Source: CALGFI01 sp963786805
GTDB lineage: Bacteria; Actinomycetota; UBA4738; HRBIN12
Assembly: GCA_963786805.1 (NCBI GenBank)
Contig: CAWBAK010000003.1
Location: 248,001-312,000, forward strand
Direction: 5' to 3'
DNA length: 64,000 bases
Below the pieces are notes generated by a model. It was given only the letters and a program-made list of their open reading frames with translations, was not told the origin of the DNA and searched no databases. Positions within the stretch are counted from its first letter, which is position 1; the number at the start of each line of letters is the position of its first letter. The position numbers were made by a program, and so were the translations under genes. Positions 19,234-27,385 of this stretch are shown here, one piece after another.

Positions 19234-19779
19234 TCATTCGCCGCGGTACCGAGGGGCGTTGGCCACGAGTTGGGTCAACGAGGGGTTGGATCGGTCCCGC
19301 TCGGACACGATCGGATCGGACCGAGGCCAACGGATGCCGACCTGAGGGTCATCCCAAGCCACTCCGAATTCGTCCTCACCGGTGAAGTACGCGTCGACGA
19401 GATAGAGAAGCATGGTCGTCGTTTCGGCGAAGAGGCCGTGAGCGACACCGGGGGGAACGAGTAACCCAGATCGCTCCTCACCTTCTCGGATCGGCAGCTC
19501 CGCCTTGCTTCCCTCCGTCGGTGAACCCACCCGAAGGTCGTAGAGGCCGATGAAGGCCGTGCCCGACACCACGCACCAGTAGTCGCGTTGGCGGCGATGG
19601 AAGTGGAGACCGCGGAGCACCCCTTCGCGAGAGATGGACAGGTTCGCCTGGACGACCTGATCGGGCTGGTGAAGCCACTCTTGGCGGTAGATCTCGACGA
19701 AGCTGCCGCGTTCGTCGTGGTGCGGCGACAGCGGGATCAGCCGCACGCCCTCGATGCCGATCTCGTCATCGCCGGTCAA
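19234..19779 (-). CDS. rfbC: dTDP-4-dehydrorhamnose 3,5-epimerase
   Basis: RmlC epimerises dTDP-4-keto-6-deoxyglucose. The cupin product of about 181 residues has HDERGSFVEIYRQEW, the catalytic-His segment GVLRGLHFHRRQRDY and VPPGVAHGLFAET. The start is uncertain: TTG at 19779 gives the usual family N-terminus (MTGDDEIGIEGVRLIPL) and does not overlap the divergent rfbB. It is convergent with rfbA and divergent from rfbB. Confidence 0.92.
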   Translation of the reverse strand: MTGDDEIGIEGVRLIPLSPHHDERGSFVEIYRQEWLHQPDQVVQANLSISREGVLRGLHFHRRQRDYWCVVSGTAFIGLYDLRVGSPTEGSKAELPIREGEERSGLLVPPGVAHGLFAETTTMLLYLVDAYFTGEDEFGVAWDDPQVGIRWPRSDPIVSERDRSNPSLTQLVANAPRYRGE

Positions 19780-19816
19780 GGGCTTCCCACATTCGGCTGC
19801 CTTCCGTCGCCTGGGA

Positions 19817-19822
19817 TAGAAT
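19817..19822 (+). promoter_or_regulatory. -10 box for rfbB, probably leaderless
   Basis: TAGAAT lies nine bases before the rfbB GTG and no Shine-Dalgarno sequence is present. Initiation at the usual distance would place the transcript start at or just before the start codon. Confidence 0.5.
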
Positions 19823-19831
19823 CCGTGGCCC

Positions 19832-20806
19832 GTGGCCACCGACTCCCTCCGCGTGCTCGTCACCGGCGGGGCCGGGTTCATCGGCTCCCATTGCGTCGAC
19901 CTGCTGCTGGAACGCGGCATGCAGGTCACGGTCGTGGACAATCTGACATACGCCGGAAGCCTGCTGAATCTCGCTGCTCACGAGGTCCATCCCCGTTTCC
20001 GGTTCGTCCGCGCCGATGTGACCGATCCCGAGCGTGTTGAGACGCTGGTGCGCGAGGCCGAGCACGTCGTCCACGCGGCTGCCGAATCGTTCGTGGACAG
20101 AAGCATCGCCCATCCCACCCCGTTCGTAGAAACCAACGTCGTTGGAACGCACGTCGTGCTCGAGGCCTGCCGCAAGAGCGGAACCCCGATGGTCTTCATA
20201 TCGACCGACGAAGTGTACGGTTCGCGTCGCGAAGGGGCGTTCTGCGAGGACGATCCGCTGAAGCCCAATAGCCCATACGCAGCGAGCAAAGCCGGTGGGG
20301 ATCTCCTTTGCCGTTCCTACTGGGTGACGTACGGCACGCCGGTCACCGTCGTTCGAGGAACGAACGCGTTCGGCCCTCGGCAGCACCCGGAGAAGGCGAT
20401 CCCGACCTTCGCTTTGGCCGCCTTGCAGGGCAAGCCCATCCCTATCTACGGGAACGGGTCTCATCGACGTGAGTGGCTGCATGTCGAGGACTTCGTCCGG
20501 GCGATCGTGACGGTTCTGGACAAGGGGGAGCCGGGTGGCGTCTACAACATCGGCGGCGGACACGAGCTGACGAACCTGGAACTGGCCCAGGAGATCTGCT
20601 CGGCATCGGACGCTCCGGAATCCCTGATCTCGTTCGTCGAGGATCGCCCCGGTCACGACTTCCGATACGGGGTGACCTGGGATCGCATCCGATCGCTGGG
20701 TTGGAGGCCGGAAGTTCCGTTCGACGAAGGGCTGGCCTCGACGGTGCGATGGTATCGGCAGAACCTCCCGTGGACAGAAGCGCTTCGGGCAGGAGCAGGT
20801 ACGTGA
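19832..20806 (+). CDS. rfbB: dTDP-glucose 4,6-dehydratase
   Basis: RmlB oxidises and dehydrates dTDP-glucose. The 324-residue short-chain dehydrogenase has the NAD motif GGAGFIGSH, the active-site STDEVYGS with SPYAASKAGGD (Tyr-x3-Lys), and FGPRQHPEKAIPTFA. GTG start, no Shine-Dalgarno. Its stop overlaps the rfbD start. Confidence 0.93.
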   Translation: MATDSLRVLVTGGAGFIGSHCVDLLLERGMQVTVVDNLTYAGSLLNLAAHEVHPRFRFVRADVTDPERVETLVREAEHVVHAAAESFVDRSIAHPTPFVETNVVGTHVVLEACRKSGTPMVFISTDEVYGSRREGAFCEDDPLKPNSPYAASKAGGDLLCRSYWVTYGTPVTVVRGTNAFGPRQHPEKAIPTFALAALQGKPIPIYGNGSHRREWLHVEDFVRAIVTVLDKGEPGGVYNIGGGHELTNLELAQEICSASDAPESLISFVEDRPGHDFRYGVTWDRIRSLGWRPEVPFDEGLASTVRWYRQNLPWTEALRAGAGT

Positions 20807-21651
20807 AGCTCGTGGTCACGGGTGCCGGGGGCGGCTTGGGTCGAGCGTTCCTGCAGCAGATGCCAGGGCATCACGACGTTCATGCCTTCACGCATGAGGA
20901 GCTCGACGTCGGAAACCATCACGCCGTCATGAACACGTTGATCCCGACGCGTCCGGATGCCATCTTCAACTTCGCGGCCTTCACGGACGTGGACGCTTGC
21001 GAGTCGCAGCCCAGGCAGGCCTTCCGCGACAATGCGCTCGCGCTCCAATCTCTGGCCATGGCCTCAAGAACCGCGGGGGCCGTATTGCTTCACGTGTCGA
21101 CGGACTACGTGTTCGACGGCTCCAAGGGACGTCCGTACGACGAGTGCGATCTCCCGAACCCTGGATCGGTGTATGCGCGGAGCAAGCTCGCGGGGGAGAC
21201 GTTCGTGCGGCGGTTGATGCCCGACCATCTCATCGTCAGGACGGGATATCTGTTCGGCTCCGGCTCGGACTACTGCACGAGCCAATTGCAGAGACTCTCC
21301 GAGGGGAAGACGGCGGCGGGACTCGCCGACCGGATCGGATCGCCCACCTACGTTCCTCATCTGGCAGCCCGACTGCTGCCGCTCGTGCTGGCCGGTCGTT
21401 TCGGTACGTATCACCTGGTGGGCCCGGAGCCGTCCAGTTGGTTCGACGTCCTCACGCGAGCCAAGCGGCTGGGGGGTCTGCCCGGGGAGGTCGTCCCACA
21501 GGAGGCGCACTCGTTGGACCTGCCGGCGCCTCGGCCCAGGTACTCGGCCATGACGAGCCTGTTCGCCGATGAGATCGGGATCGATCCGCTGCCACCCCTC
21601 GACTCCGCGCTCGAGGAGCTCCTGGCACCGAGGCATTTCCGCAGGTCGTGA
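20803..21651 (+). CDS. rfbD: dTDP-4-dehydrorhamnose reductase
   Basis: RmlD performs the last step to dTDP-L-rhamnose with NAD(P)H. The 282-residue product has GAGGGLGRAF, FNFAAFTDVDACE, STDYVFDGSKG and the YARSKLAGE catalytic pair. GTG start in a GTGA overlap with rfbB, behind AGGAGCAGG. With rfbA, rfbC and rfbB it completes the pathway within 3.5 kb. Confidence 0.93.
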   Translation: MKLVVTGAGGGLGRAFLQQMPGHHDVHAFTHEELDVGNHHAVMNTLIPTRPDAIFNFAAFTDVDACESQPRQAFRDNALALQSLAMASRTAGAVLLHVSTDYVFDGSKGRPYDECDLPNPGSVYARSKLAGETFVRRLMPDHLIVRTGYLFGSGSDYCTSQLQRLSEGKTAAGLADRIGSPTYVPHLAARLLPLVLAGRFGTYHLVGPEPSSWFDVLTRAKRLGGLPGEVVPQEAHSLDLPAPRPRYSAMTSLFADEIGIDPLPPLDSALEELLAPRHFRRS

Positions 21652-21677
21652 CGCTCAAGACCCTCGTCCCCTATACT
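21648..21677 (+). promoter_or_regulatory. Promoter of the infA-rpmJ-rpsM-rpsK-rpoA operon
   Basis: GTGACG (21648-21653), 18-base spacer, TATACT (21672-21677). It overlaps the end of rfbD. The leader of about 80 bases contains a short hairpin around the direct CCTCCG/CGGAGG arms at 21684-21700. Confidence 0.6.
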
Positions 21678-21763
21678 GACAGGCCGCCTCCGTCCGGAGG
21701 TGGTTCCGACCCGCCCGTGAGGCGGGACGGCATGCCTCAAGAAGATCGAGGAACACGCGGAGC

Positions 21764-21988
21764 TTGCCGAAGAAGGACGCGATCGAGGTCGAAGGGACGG
21801 TCACCGAGCCGCTCCCGAACGCCATGTTCCGAGTGCAACTCGACGAACCGTACAAGAGCAGTGTGTTGGCGCACATCTCCGGGAAGATGCGGATGCACTA
21901 CATCCGGATCCTCCCCGGGGACCGGGTACTGGTGGAGCTGTCGCCGTACGATCTGACGCGCGGCAGGATCGTGTACCGCTACAAGTAG
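21764..21988 (+). CDS. infA: Translation initiation factor IF-1
   Basis: IF-1 binds the A site during initiation. The 74-residue OB-fold product reads DAIEVEGTVTEPLPNAMFRV, LAHISGKMRMHYIRILPGD and VELSPYDLTRGRIVYRYK, full length. The start is TTG at 21764, preceded by a weak GCGGAG. It begins the alpha-operon block, with its own promoter upstream. Confidence 0.96.
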   Translation: MPKKDAIEVEGTVTEPLPNAMFRVQLDEPYKSSVLAHISGKMRMHYIRILPGDRVLVELSPYDLTRGRIVYRYK

Positions 21989-21997
21989 GGTGATGAG

Positions 21998-22111
21998 ATG
22001 AAGGTCCGTCCGTCGGTGAAGAAGATGTGCGACCGCTGCAAGGTCATCCGCCGGCGCGGCGTGATCCGCGTGATCTGCACGAACCCACGGCACAAGCAGC
22101 GCCAGGGCTAG
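21998..22111 (+). CDS. rpmJ: 50S ribosomal protein L36
   Basis: L36 is the smallest ribosomal protein. The 37-residue product starts MKVRPSVKKMCDRCK and has the zinc ligands Cys11, Cys14, Cys27 and His32, so it is the zinc-binding (C+) type. It sits between infA and rpsM as expected. Confidence 0.96.
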   Translation: MKVRPSVKKMCDRCKVIRRRGVIRVICTNPRHKQRQG

Positions 22112-22128
22112 GACGAGGAGGGGACCGC

Positions 22129-22509
22129 GTGGCTCGTATCGCAGGCGTCGACCTTCCCCGCGACAAGCGGGTGGACATCGCGCTCCGCTACATCTACGGC
22201 ATCGGCCCGACCCGGGCGTACCAGATCGTCGAGGGCGCCGGCGTGGAAGGCGGAACGAAGGTCCGGGATCTTTCCGAGGACGAGGTCTCCCGGATCCGCG
22301 AGTTCATCGACCGTGCCCTGAAGGTCGAGGGTGACCTCCGCCGCGAGGTGGCCCAGGACATCAAGCGGAAGATCGAGATCGGCAGCTACCAGGGGATCCG
22401 GCACCGCCGGAGCCTCCCGGTCCGCGGCCAGCGAACGCACACGAACGCGCGGACCCGCAAGGGCCCCCGCAAGACCGTGGCGGGCAAGAAGAAGGCCACG
22501 AAGAAGTAA
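22129..22509 (+). CDS. rpsM: 30S ribosomal protein S13
   Basis: S13 contacts the P-site tRNA and bridges to the 50S. GTG at 22129 gives 126 residues: MARIAGVDLPRDKRVDIALR, IYGIGPTRAYQI and the basic tail RGQRTHTNARTRKGPRKT. GAGGAGGGGA lies upstream. Confidence 0.97.
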   Translation: MARIAGVDLPRDKRVDIALRYIYGIGPTRAYQIVEGAGVEGGTKVRDLSEDEVSRIREFIDRALKVEGDLRREVAQDIKRKIEIGSYQGIRHRRSLPVRGQRTHTNARTRKGPRKTVAGKKKATKK

Positions 22510-22522
22510 GGGGCTCAACACA

Positions 22523-22915
22523 ATGGCGAAGCCGAAAGCGAAGAAGACCAAGCGACGCGAGAAGAAGAACGTCGTCCACGGGCAGGCGCACATCAAGTCG
22601 ACGTTCAACAACACGATCGTCACGATCACCGACCTGCAGGGCAACACGATCAGCTGGGCGAGCGCCGGCAACGTCGGGTTCAAGGGCTCGCGCAAGTCCA
22701 CCCCGTTCGCGGCGCAGCTCGCGGCCGAGTCGGCGGCGCGCAAGGCCCAGGAACACGGCCTGCAGCGGGTCGAGGTGTTCGTGAAGGGTCCGGGCTCGGG
22801 TCGTGAGACCGCGATCCGTTCGCTCGCGGCCACCGGCCTGGAGGTCGCGGGCATCCAGGACGTGACGCCGGTGCCCCACAACGGGGTCCGGCCGAAGAAG
22901 CGCCGGCGCGTCTAG
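22523..22915 (+). CDS. rpsK: 30S ribosomal protein S11
   Basis: S11 forms part of the platform at the E site. The 130-residue product has HIKSTFNNTIVTITDLQGN, SAGNVGFKGSRKSTPFAAQ and the C-terminal DVTPVPHNGVRPKKRRRV. ATG 22523. rpsD, which usually follows, is not present here. Confidence 0.97.
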   Translation: MAKPKAKKTKRREKKNVVHGQAHIKSTFNNTIVTITDLQGNTISWASAGNVGFKGSRKSTPFAAQLAAESAARKAQEHGLQRVEVFVKGPGSGRETAIRSLAATGLEVAGIQDVTPVPHNGVRPKKRRRV

Positions 22916-22932
22916 CGCGCGCCGGGTTCGGA

Positions 22933-22952
22933 CCCGCGGAGTCGACCGCGGG
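22933..22952 (+). other. Perfect hairpin between rpsK and rpoA
   Basis: A 7-bp stem (22933-22939 with 22946-22952) closes a six-base loop in the 92-base gap where rpsD would normally lie. No T-run. It could be a processing or attenuation site; its role is unknown. Confidence 0.4.
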
Positions 22953-23007
22953 GAGCATCACGAGGTGGGGAGGAATGGATGATCCCCCGCCGGAGGAGGT
23001 AGCAAGG

Positions 23008-23937
23008 ATGTTCGTCGTCGCACGACCACAGATCCAGGAAGAGCCCGTCTCTCAGACACGCTCGAAGTTCGTCATCGAGCCGCTGGAGCCGGGATTCGGC
23101 TACACGATCGGGAACTCGCTCCGCCGCACGCTGCTCTCGTCCATCCCGGGCGCCGCGATCAGCTCCGTCCGGATCGAGGGCGTGCTGCACGAGTTCTCGA
23201 CGATCCCGAAGGTGACCGAGGACGTCACCGACGTGATCTTGAACCTGAAGGGTCTCGTGATCCGCAGCGAGGTCGACGAGCCCGTCACGGTGTACCTCAA
23301 GGCGAAGGGCCCGGGCGAGGTCACGGCGGGAGACGTCGCGCCCCCGGCCGGTGTCGAGATCTTGAACTCGGACCTGCACATCGCCACGATCGGCAAGGGT
23401 GGGTCCCTCGAGATGGAGATGACGGTCGAGCGGGGTGTCGGCTATCGCATGGCCGACAAGAACAAGAAGCCACGCGACCCGATCGGCGTGATCCCGGTCG
23501 ACTCGATCTTCTCGCCGGTGCGCCGCGTGTCCTACGCGGTGGAGAACACCCGGGTCGAGCAGATGACCGACCGCGACCGGCTGATCATCGACGTCGAGAC
23601 CGATGGGTCCATCACGCCGCGCGAGGCCGTCGCCTCGGCCGGCGGAACGCTGTCCGAGCTCGTGCAACTGGTGAGCGATCTGGCCGAGGCGCAGTCGATG
23701 CAGGTCGGCCCCGCCGAGGACGACTCGCAGCCGTCGGACTACGGGATCACGGTCGAGGAGTTGAACCTGTCGGTGCGGTCGTACAACTGCCTGAAGCGCG
23801 AGGGGATCAACACGGTCGGGGACCTCGTCCAGAAGTCCGAGGCCGAGCTGATGGACATCCGCAACTTCGGACAGAAGTCGATCGACGAGGTCAAGGCCAA
23901 GCTCGAGGAGTACGGCCTGTCCCTGCGGGAGGAGTAG
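23008..23937 (+). CDS. rpoA: DNA-directed RNA polymerase subunit alpha
   Basis: The alpha subunit dimerises to start RNA polymerase assembly. The 309-residue product has an N-terminal domain with PGFGYTIGNSLRRTLLSSIPG and a C-terminal HhH domain with LNLSVRSYNCLKREGINTVG. ATG at 23008 is chosen because GGAGGAGGT lies about eight bases upstream; ATG at 22975 would add 11 residues. rplQ follows five bases after the stop. Confidence 0.97.
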   Translation: MFVVARPQIQEEPVSQTRSKFVIEPLEPGFGYTIGNSLRRTLLSSIPGAAISSVRIEGVLHEFSTIPKVTEDVTDVILNLKGLVIRSEVDEPVTVYLKAKGPGEVTAGDVAPPAGVEILNSDLHIATIGKGGSLEMEMTVERGVGYRMADKNKKPRDPIGVIPVDSIFSPVRRVSYAVENTRVEQMTDRDRLIIDVETDGSITPREAVASAGGTLSELVQLVSDLAEAQSMQVGPAEDDSQPSDYGITVEELNLSVRSYNCLKREGINTVGDLVQKSEAELMDIRNFGQKSIDEVKAKLEEYGLSLREE

Positions 23938-23942
23938 AAGGG

Positions 23943-24305
23943 ATGCCCAAGCCCAAGAAGGGCCCGCGCCTGGGCTCGGGACCCGCGCACCAGCGGCTCC
24001 TGCTGAACGGGCTTGCCGCGCAGCTGTTCGTCCACGAGCGGATCAACACGACCGAGGCGAAGGCCAAGGCCGTCCGTCCCGTGGCCGAGAAGCTCATCAC
24101 GTTCGCCAAGAAGGGCGACGTGGCGGCGCGCCGGGAGGTGCTGAAGCAGATCCCGGATCGCGACGTGGTGCACAAGCTGTTCAGCGAGATCGGGCCCCGC
24201 TACGCCGAGCGCAGCGGCGGCTACACGCGGATCCTCAAGCTCGGCCCGCGTCAGGGGGATGCGGCCCCGATGGCGATGATCGAGCTCGTCCAGTCGGTCG
24301 AGTAG
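23943..24305 (+). CDS. rplQ: 50S ribosomal protein L17
   Basis: L17 lies near the tunnel exit. The 120-residue product has RLGSGPAHQRLLLNGLAAQL, RINTTEAKAKAVRPVAEKLI and the C-terminal RYAERSGGYTRILKLGPRQG. Normal length; end of the alpha operon proper. Confidence 0.97.
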   Translation: MPKPKKGPRLGSGPAHQRLLLNGLAAQLFVHERINTTEAKAKAVRPVAEKLITFAKKGDVAARREVLKQIPDRDVVHKLFSEIGPRYAERSGGYTRILKLGPRQGDAAPMAMIELVQSVE

Positions 24306-24316
24306 CGGCCGGGCTC

Positions 24317-25078
24317 GTGCCGGTCGTCCGGCTCACGCTCGCGTACGACGGGACCGGTTTCCGCGGCTGGGCACGGCAGAAGGGTCAGCGAACCGTCGAG
24401 GGCGTCCTGGAGGACGCCCTCGCTCGGTTCCTGGACGGCGTGCCGCGACTCTCGGTTGCCGGACGGACCGACGCCGGCGTCCACGCGCGAGGGCAGGTGG
24501 CGTCGTTCGCGTGGGACGGCGCGCTCGACCTCGTGCGGCTCCACCGCTCGCTGAACGCGCTCCTCGCGCCCGAGGTCGTCGTCCTCGACATCCGCTCGGT
24601 CACCGACGGCTTCGACGCGCGGTTCTCCGCCACCGCACGCGAGTACCGGTACCGGATCGATGTCGGACCCTGGCCCGACCCGTTCGACGCGCGGTTCGTC
24701 TGGCACCGGCCAGGGCAGGTGTCCCTGCCGGCGATGCGCTCCGCCGCGCGGCAGCTGGTCGGCGAACACGACTTCTCGGCCTTCTGCCGCAACGCTTCCG
24801 GAGGTGCCGGCAACGTCCGGCGGCTGGAACGGCTGTCGGTCTCCCGGGACGGCGACCGGGTCGAGGTCGCCGCGAGGGCGAACGCGTTCGCGCACCAGAT
24901 GGTCCGGGGCCTCGTCGGGACGCTGCTCGCCGTCGGCGACGGGTCCCGTCAGGCGGACGAGGTTCCCGACGTGCTGGCCTCCAAAGATCGGAGCCGTGCC
25001 GCGCAGATCGCCCCGCCCCACGGCCTGACGCTGGAGCGGGTGGTGTACCGCCGTTTGACGCCGAGGCTTGACGGCTAG
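24317..25078 (+). CDS. truA: tRNA pseudouridine synthase A
   Basis: TruA makes pseudouridine at tRNA positions 38-40. The 253-residue product has YDGTGFRGWARQ at the N-terminus and the catalytic Asp52 in AGRTDAGVHARGQVASF, then FSATAREYRYRI and FAHQMVRGLVGTLL. GTG start 11 bases after rplQ. Its stop overlaps the convergent next gene by four bases. Confidence 0.95.
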   Translation: MPVVRLTLAYDGTGFRGWARQKGQRTVEGVLEDALARFLDGVPRLSVAGRTDAGVHARGQVASFAWDGALDLVRLHRSLNALLAPEVVVLDIRSVTDGFDARFSATAREYRYRIDVGPWPDPFDARFVWHRPGQVSLPAMRSAARQLVGEHDFSAFCRNASGGAGNVRRLERLSVSRDGDRVEVAARANAFAHQMVRGLVGTLLAVGDGSRQADEVPDVLASKDRSRAAQIAPPHGLTLERVVYRRLTPRLDG

Positions 25079-26145
25079 GGGCTCGAGGGATCTTCGGCCG
25101 TCAAACCCATCCGACGGAGGGCATCCTCCGGTGTGGTGAAGACGAGACGCCCGGCTTGAGGATGCTCGGACAGGGCCGCGATCGCGCCGTCGACACGCGG
25201 CTGCATATCACTGCGGATCGCGAACGCCAGGTACGGGAACTCGATCTCTTCGAGAGATGCGAACGCGGAGTCCCAGAGGTCGGCGAGGCTTCGCCAGTCA
25301 AGCCACAAGGCGAGCGTCTGATAGGGAGGAGGCGGGTCGCCATCCTGCATCGGGCGGGATCGATCCATCCTGCTCGAGATCTCTCGAGCGACGAGCCGGG
25401 CGGCGCCGACAGGGTGCAGCAGCCGCTGACCGACCCGCAGGTTCCGGGGCCTGGGAACGAAGCGGCCGGAGCTCAGAGGGATCGTCCATAGTCCCGTTCC
25501 CTCGTCGGCGGCGGGCCGGCGGAAGTCGGATGGGTCGGGGTGGTACGGACGGCGGGGCACCTTCGCGTGGTCTGGACTGTCACCGGTCCAGATACCGCCG
25601 AGCCGTTCGCCCGGCGGGCCTGCGCCCCGCTCCCCGGGTTCCAGCGTGATGTCGAACGGAGCTCCGAGGCGGTCGGCCGTAGCCATCACCCGCTCGCTGA
25701 TGAACTGACCGCCGAACCGATGATGAGACGGCCCGTCGCCGAACCGGGAGCGGTAGGCGGCGAACGCCGTCTCGATGCAGTGATCGACCCAGTCCGGATC
25801 GGCGTGATCGGCGGTCCAGACGCGATCGGCACCATCCCACCGCCAGGCGTGGGGGTGGACGCCGACCGCATCCCCCTGGCCGCGGGCCTCGTCGAAGAAG
25901 CCACGGTGCCGGTCGATGATCCAAGCCGGATCGCCGTACGCCTCAGCGATCTGCGGATCGAGACGGAGCGACCAGACGAACCGCGCAGGCTCGCCCGTCA
26001 GTGCCGCAAGCCTGGCTCGCAGCCCGTCGATGTCGGCGACGAGGGCGTCGAATCCGCTCCACGGGGAGGGGTCATCGGGGGCGAATGTGTGCTCATCAGG
26101 TTCCACGTCGATGCAGAACATGAGAGGGATCCGCCCATTCAACAT
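25075..26145 (-). CDS. Polysaccharide deacetylase-like protein, function unknown
   Basis: This 356-residue protein begins MLNGRIPLMFCIDVEPDEH, where the early DVEPDE resembles the metal-site Asp pair of NodB-fold deacetylases. A later VGVHPHAWRWDG could be the His motif, and a FGGQFISERVM segment follows. No signal peptide is evident. Similarity to the NodB family is at motif level only, so the substrate is not known. It lies alone between truA and rplM, convergent with truA and divergent from rplM. Confidence 0.5.
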   Translation of the reverse strand: MLNGRIPLMFCIDVEPDEHTFAPDDPSPWSGFDALVADIDGLRARLAALTGEPARFVWSLRLDPQIAEAYGDPAWIIDRHRGFFDEARGQGDAVGVHPHAWRWDGADRVWTADHADPDWVDHCIETAFAAYRSRFGDGPSHHRFGGQFISERVMATADRLGAPFDITLEPGERGAGPPGERLGGIWTGDSPDHAKVPRRPYHPDPSDFRRPAADEGTGLWTIPLSSGRFVPRPRNLRVGQRLLHPVGAARLVAREISSRMDRSRPMQDGDPPPPYQTLALWLDWRSLADLWDSAFASLEEIEFPYLAFAIRSDMQPRVDGAIAALSEHPQAGRLVFTTPEDALRRMGLTAEDPSSP

Positions 26146-26204
26146 CGGACCTGAATCATGACATGCACTCTCCGTGCTCGTCGTTTCCGCCTGCCGGGCC
26201 GCCT

Positions 26205-26234
26205 TTGACGCCCCGACGAAACCGCAGGTAGCAT
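26205..26234 (+). promoter_or_regulatory. Promoter of rplM-rpsI
   Basis: TTGACG (26205-26210), 18-base spacer, TAGCAT (26229-26234). The short leader contains a G+C palindrome (26242-26258) just before the rplM start, where L13 leader structures are known in other bacteria. Confidence 0.65.
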
Positions 26235-26269
26235 GGGTCGTCCGGCCGTTCCGGCCGGCATCTTCTCGT

Positions 26270-27001
26270 ATGAAGACCTACTCGCCGAGACCGCGCGACA
26301 TCGAGCGCCGCTGGTACGTGATCGACGCCAGCGGGGCTGTGCTCGGACGTCTCGCGACGGAGGCCGCGTCGATCCTTCGGGGCAAGCACAAGCCGATCTT
26401 CGCGCCCCACATGGACACCGGCGACCACGTCATCGTGGTGAACGCGAAGGGCATCCAGATCACGGGCGGCAAGGGCGAGACCAAGGTCGCGTACCGGCAC
26501 TCGGGGTACCCGGGCGGCCTCACCGAGACCAAGTACGCCAAGCTCCTCGCCGAGAAGCCCGCCTTCGCGGTCGAGAAGGCGATCCGAGGGATGCTGCCGA
26601 AGAACCGGCTCGGGCGCGCGATGGCCAGGAAGCTCCAGGTCTACGCCGGCCCCGAGCACCCGCACCAGGCTCAGCAGCCCGAGGCGCTGCGCCTGGGCGA
26701 GATCCCCAAGTGGAGCGGTTTGCCGAAGGTCGCAGCCGCGCCCCAGCCGGGCGAGAAGACCGGCCCGGAGCCCGCCAAGCCGGCCCGGAAACCGAGCACG
26801 GCGAAGCGAACCACCACCAAGCCCGCGGCGAAGGCCTCGACGGCCAAGCGGCCCGTGGCGAAGTCGACGGCGAAGCGGACGACCGCCAAGGCCTCGACGG
26901 CCAAGAAGAGCACGGCCAAGCGGACGACCGCGACGAAGACGTCCGCGGTGAAGTCGACGGCCAAGCGCATCGGCGCTCGCCGGAAGAAGAAGGAGGAGTA
27001 G
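26270..27001 (+). CDS. rplM: 50S ribosomal protein L13 with long basic repetitive tail
   Basis: L13 is an early 50S assembly protein. The core (about residues 1-148) starts MKTYSPRPRDIERRWYVIDA and has GRLATEAASILRGKHKP, DHVIVVNAKGIQITGGK and GMLPKNRLGRAM. It is followed by about 95 residues made almost only of Lys, Ala, Thr, Ser, Arg and Pro, with repeated STAKRTTAK-like units that resemble histone-H1-type tails. Normal L13 is about 145 residues. ATG at 26270 gives the standard N-terminus. Confidence 0.96.
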   Translation: MKTYSPRPRDIERRWYVIDASGAVLGRLATEAASILRGKHKPIFAPHMDTGDHVIVVNAKGIQITGGKGETKVAYRHSGYPGGLTETKYAKLLAEKPAFAVEKAIRGMLPKNRLGRAMARKLQVYAGPEHPHQAQQPEALRLGEIPKWSGLPKVAAAPQPGEKTGPEPAKPARKPSTAKRTTTKPAAKASTAKRPVAKSTAKRTTAKASTAKKSTAKRTTATKTSAVKSTAKRIGARRKKKEE

Positions 27002-27385
27002 GTGGCGCAGATCGCGACGGGACGTCGCAAGGAAGCGGTCGTTCGCGTCCGCCTGGTTCCCGGGGACGGGAGCTTCCAGTTGAACGGGCGTTCGCTGGAC
27101 GAGTACTTCACCACGCGTGCCCATCGCATGGTCGTCGCGGCCCCCCTCCGGCTCGTCGGACGCGAGAAGGACCTCGACGTCATCGCCCGGATCGAGGGCG
27201 GCGGCGTCTCGGGGCAGGCCGGCGCCCTCCGGCTCGGCATCGCCCGCGCGCTGATCGAGCTCGACCCCGAGCTGCGGCCGTCGTTGAAGGCCGAGGGGTT
27301 CCTCCGCAGGGACCCGCGCGAGAAGGAACGGCGCAAGTACGGGCTCAAGAAGGCCCGCAAGGCCCCGCAGTACTCGAAGCGCTAA
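27002..27385 (+). CDS. rpsI: 30S ribosomal protein S9
   Basis: S9 reaches the P-site tRNA with its C-terminal tail. GTG at 27002, directly after rplM, gives 127 residues: ATGRRKEAVVRVRLVPGDG, GGVSGQAGALRLGIARAL and the tail RDPREKERRKYGLKKARKAP, ending QYSKR. Confidence 0.97.
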   Translation: MAQIATGRRKEAVVRVRLVPGDGSFQLNGRSLDEYFTTRAHRMVVAAPLRLVGREKDLDVIARIEGGGVSGQAGALRLGIARALIELDPELRPSLKAEGFLRRDPREKERRKYGLKKARKAPQYSKR

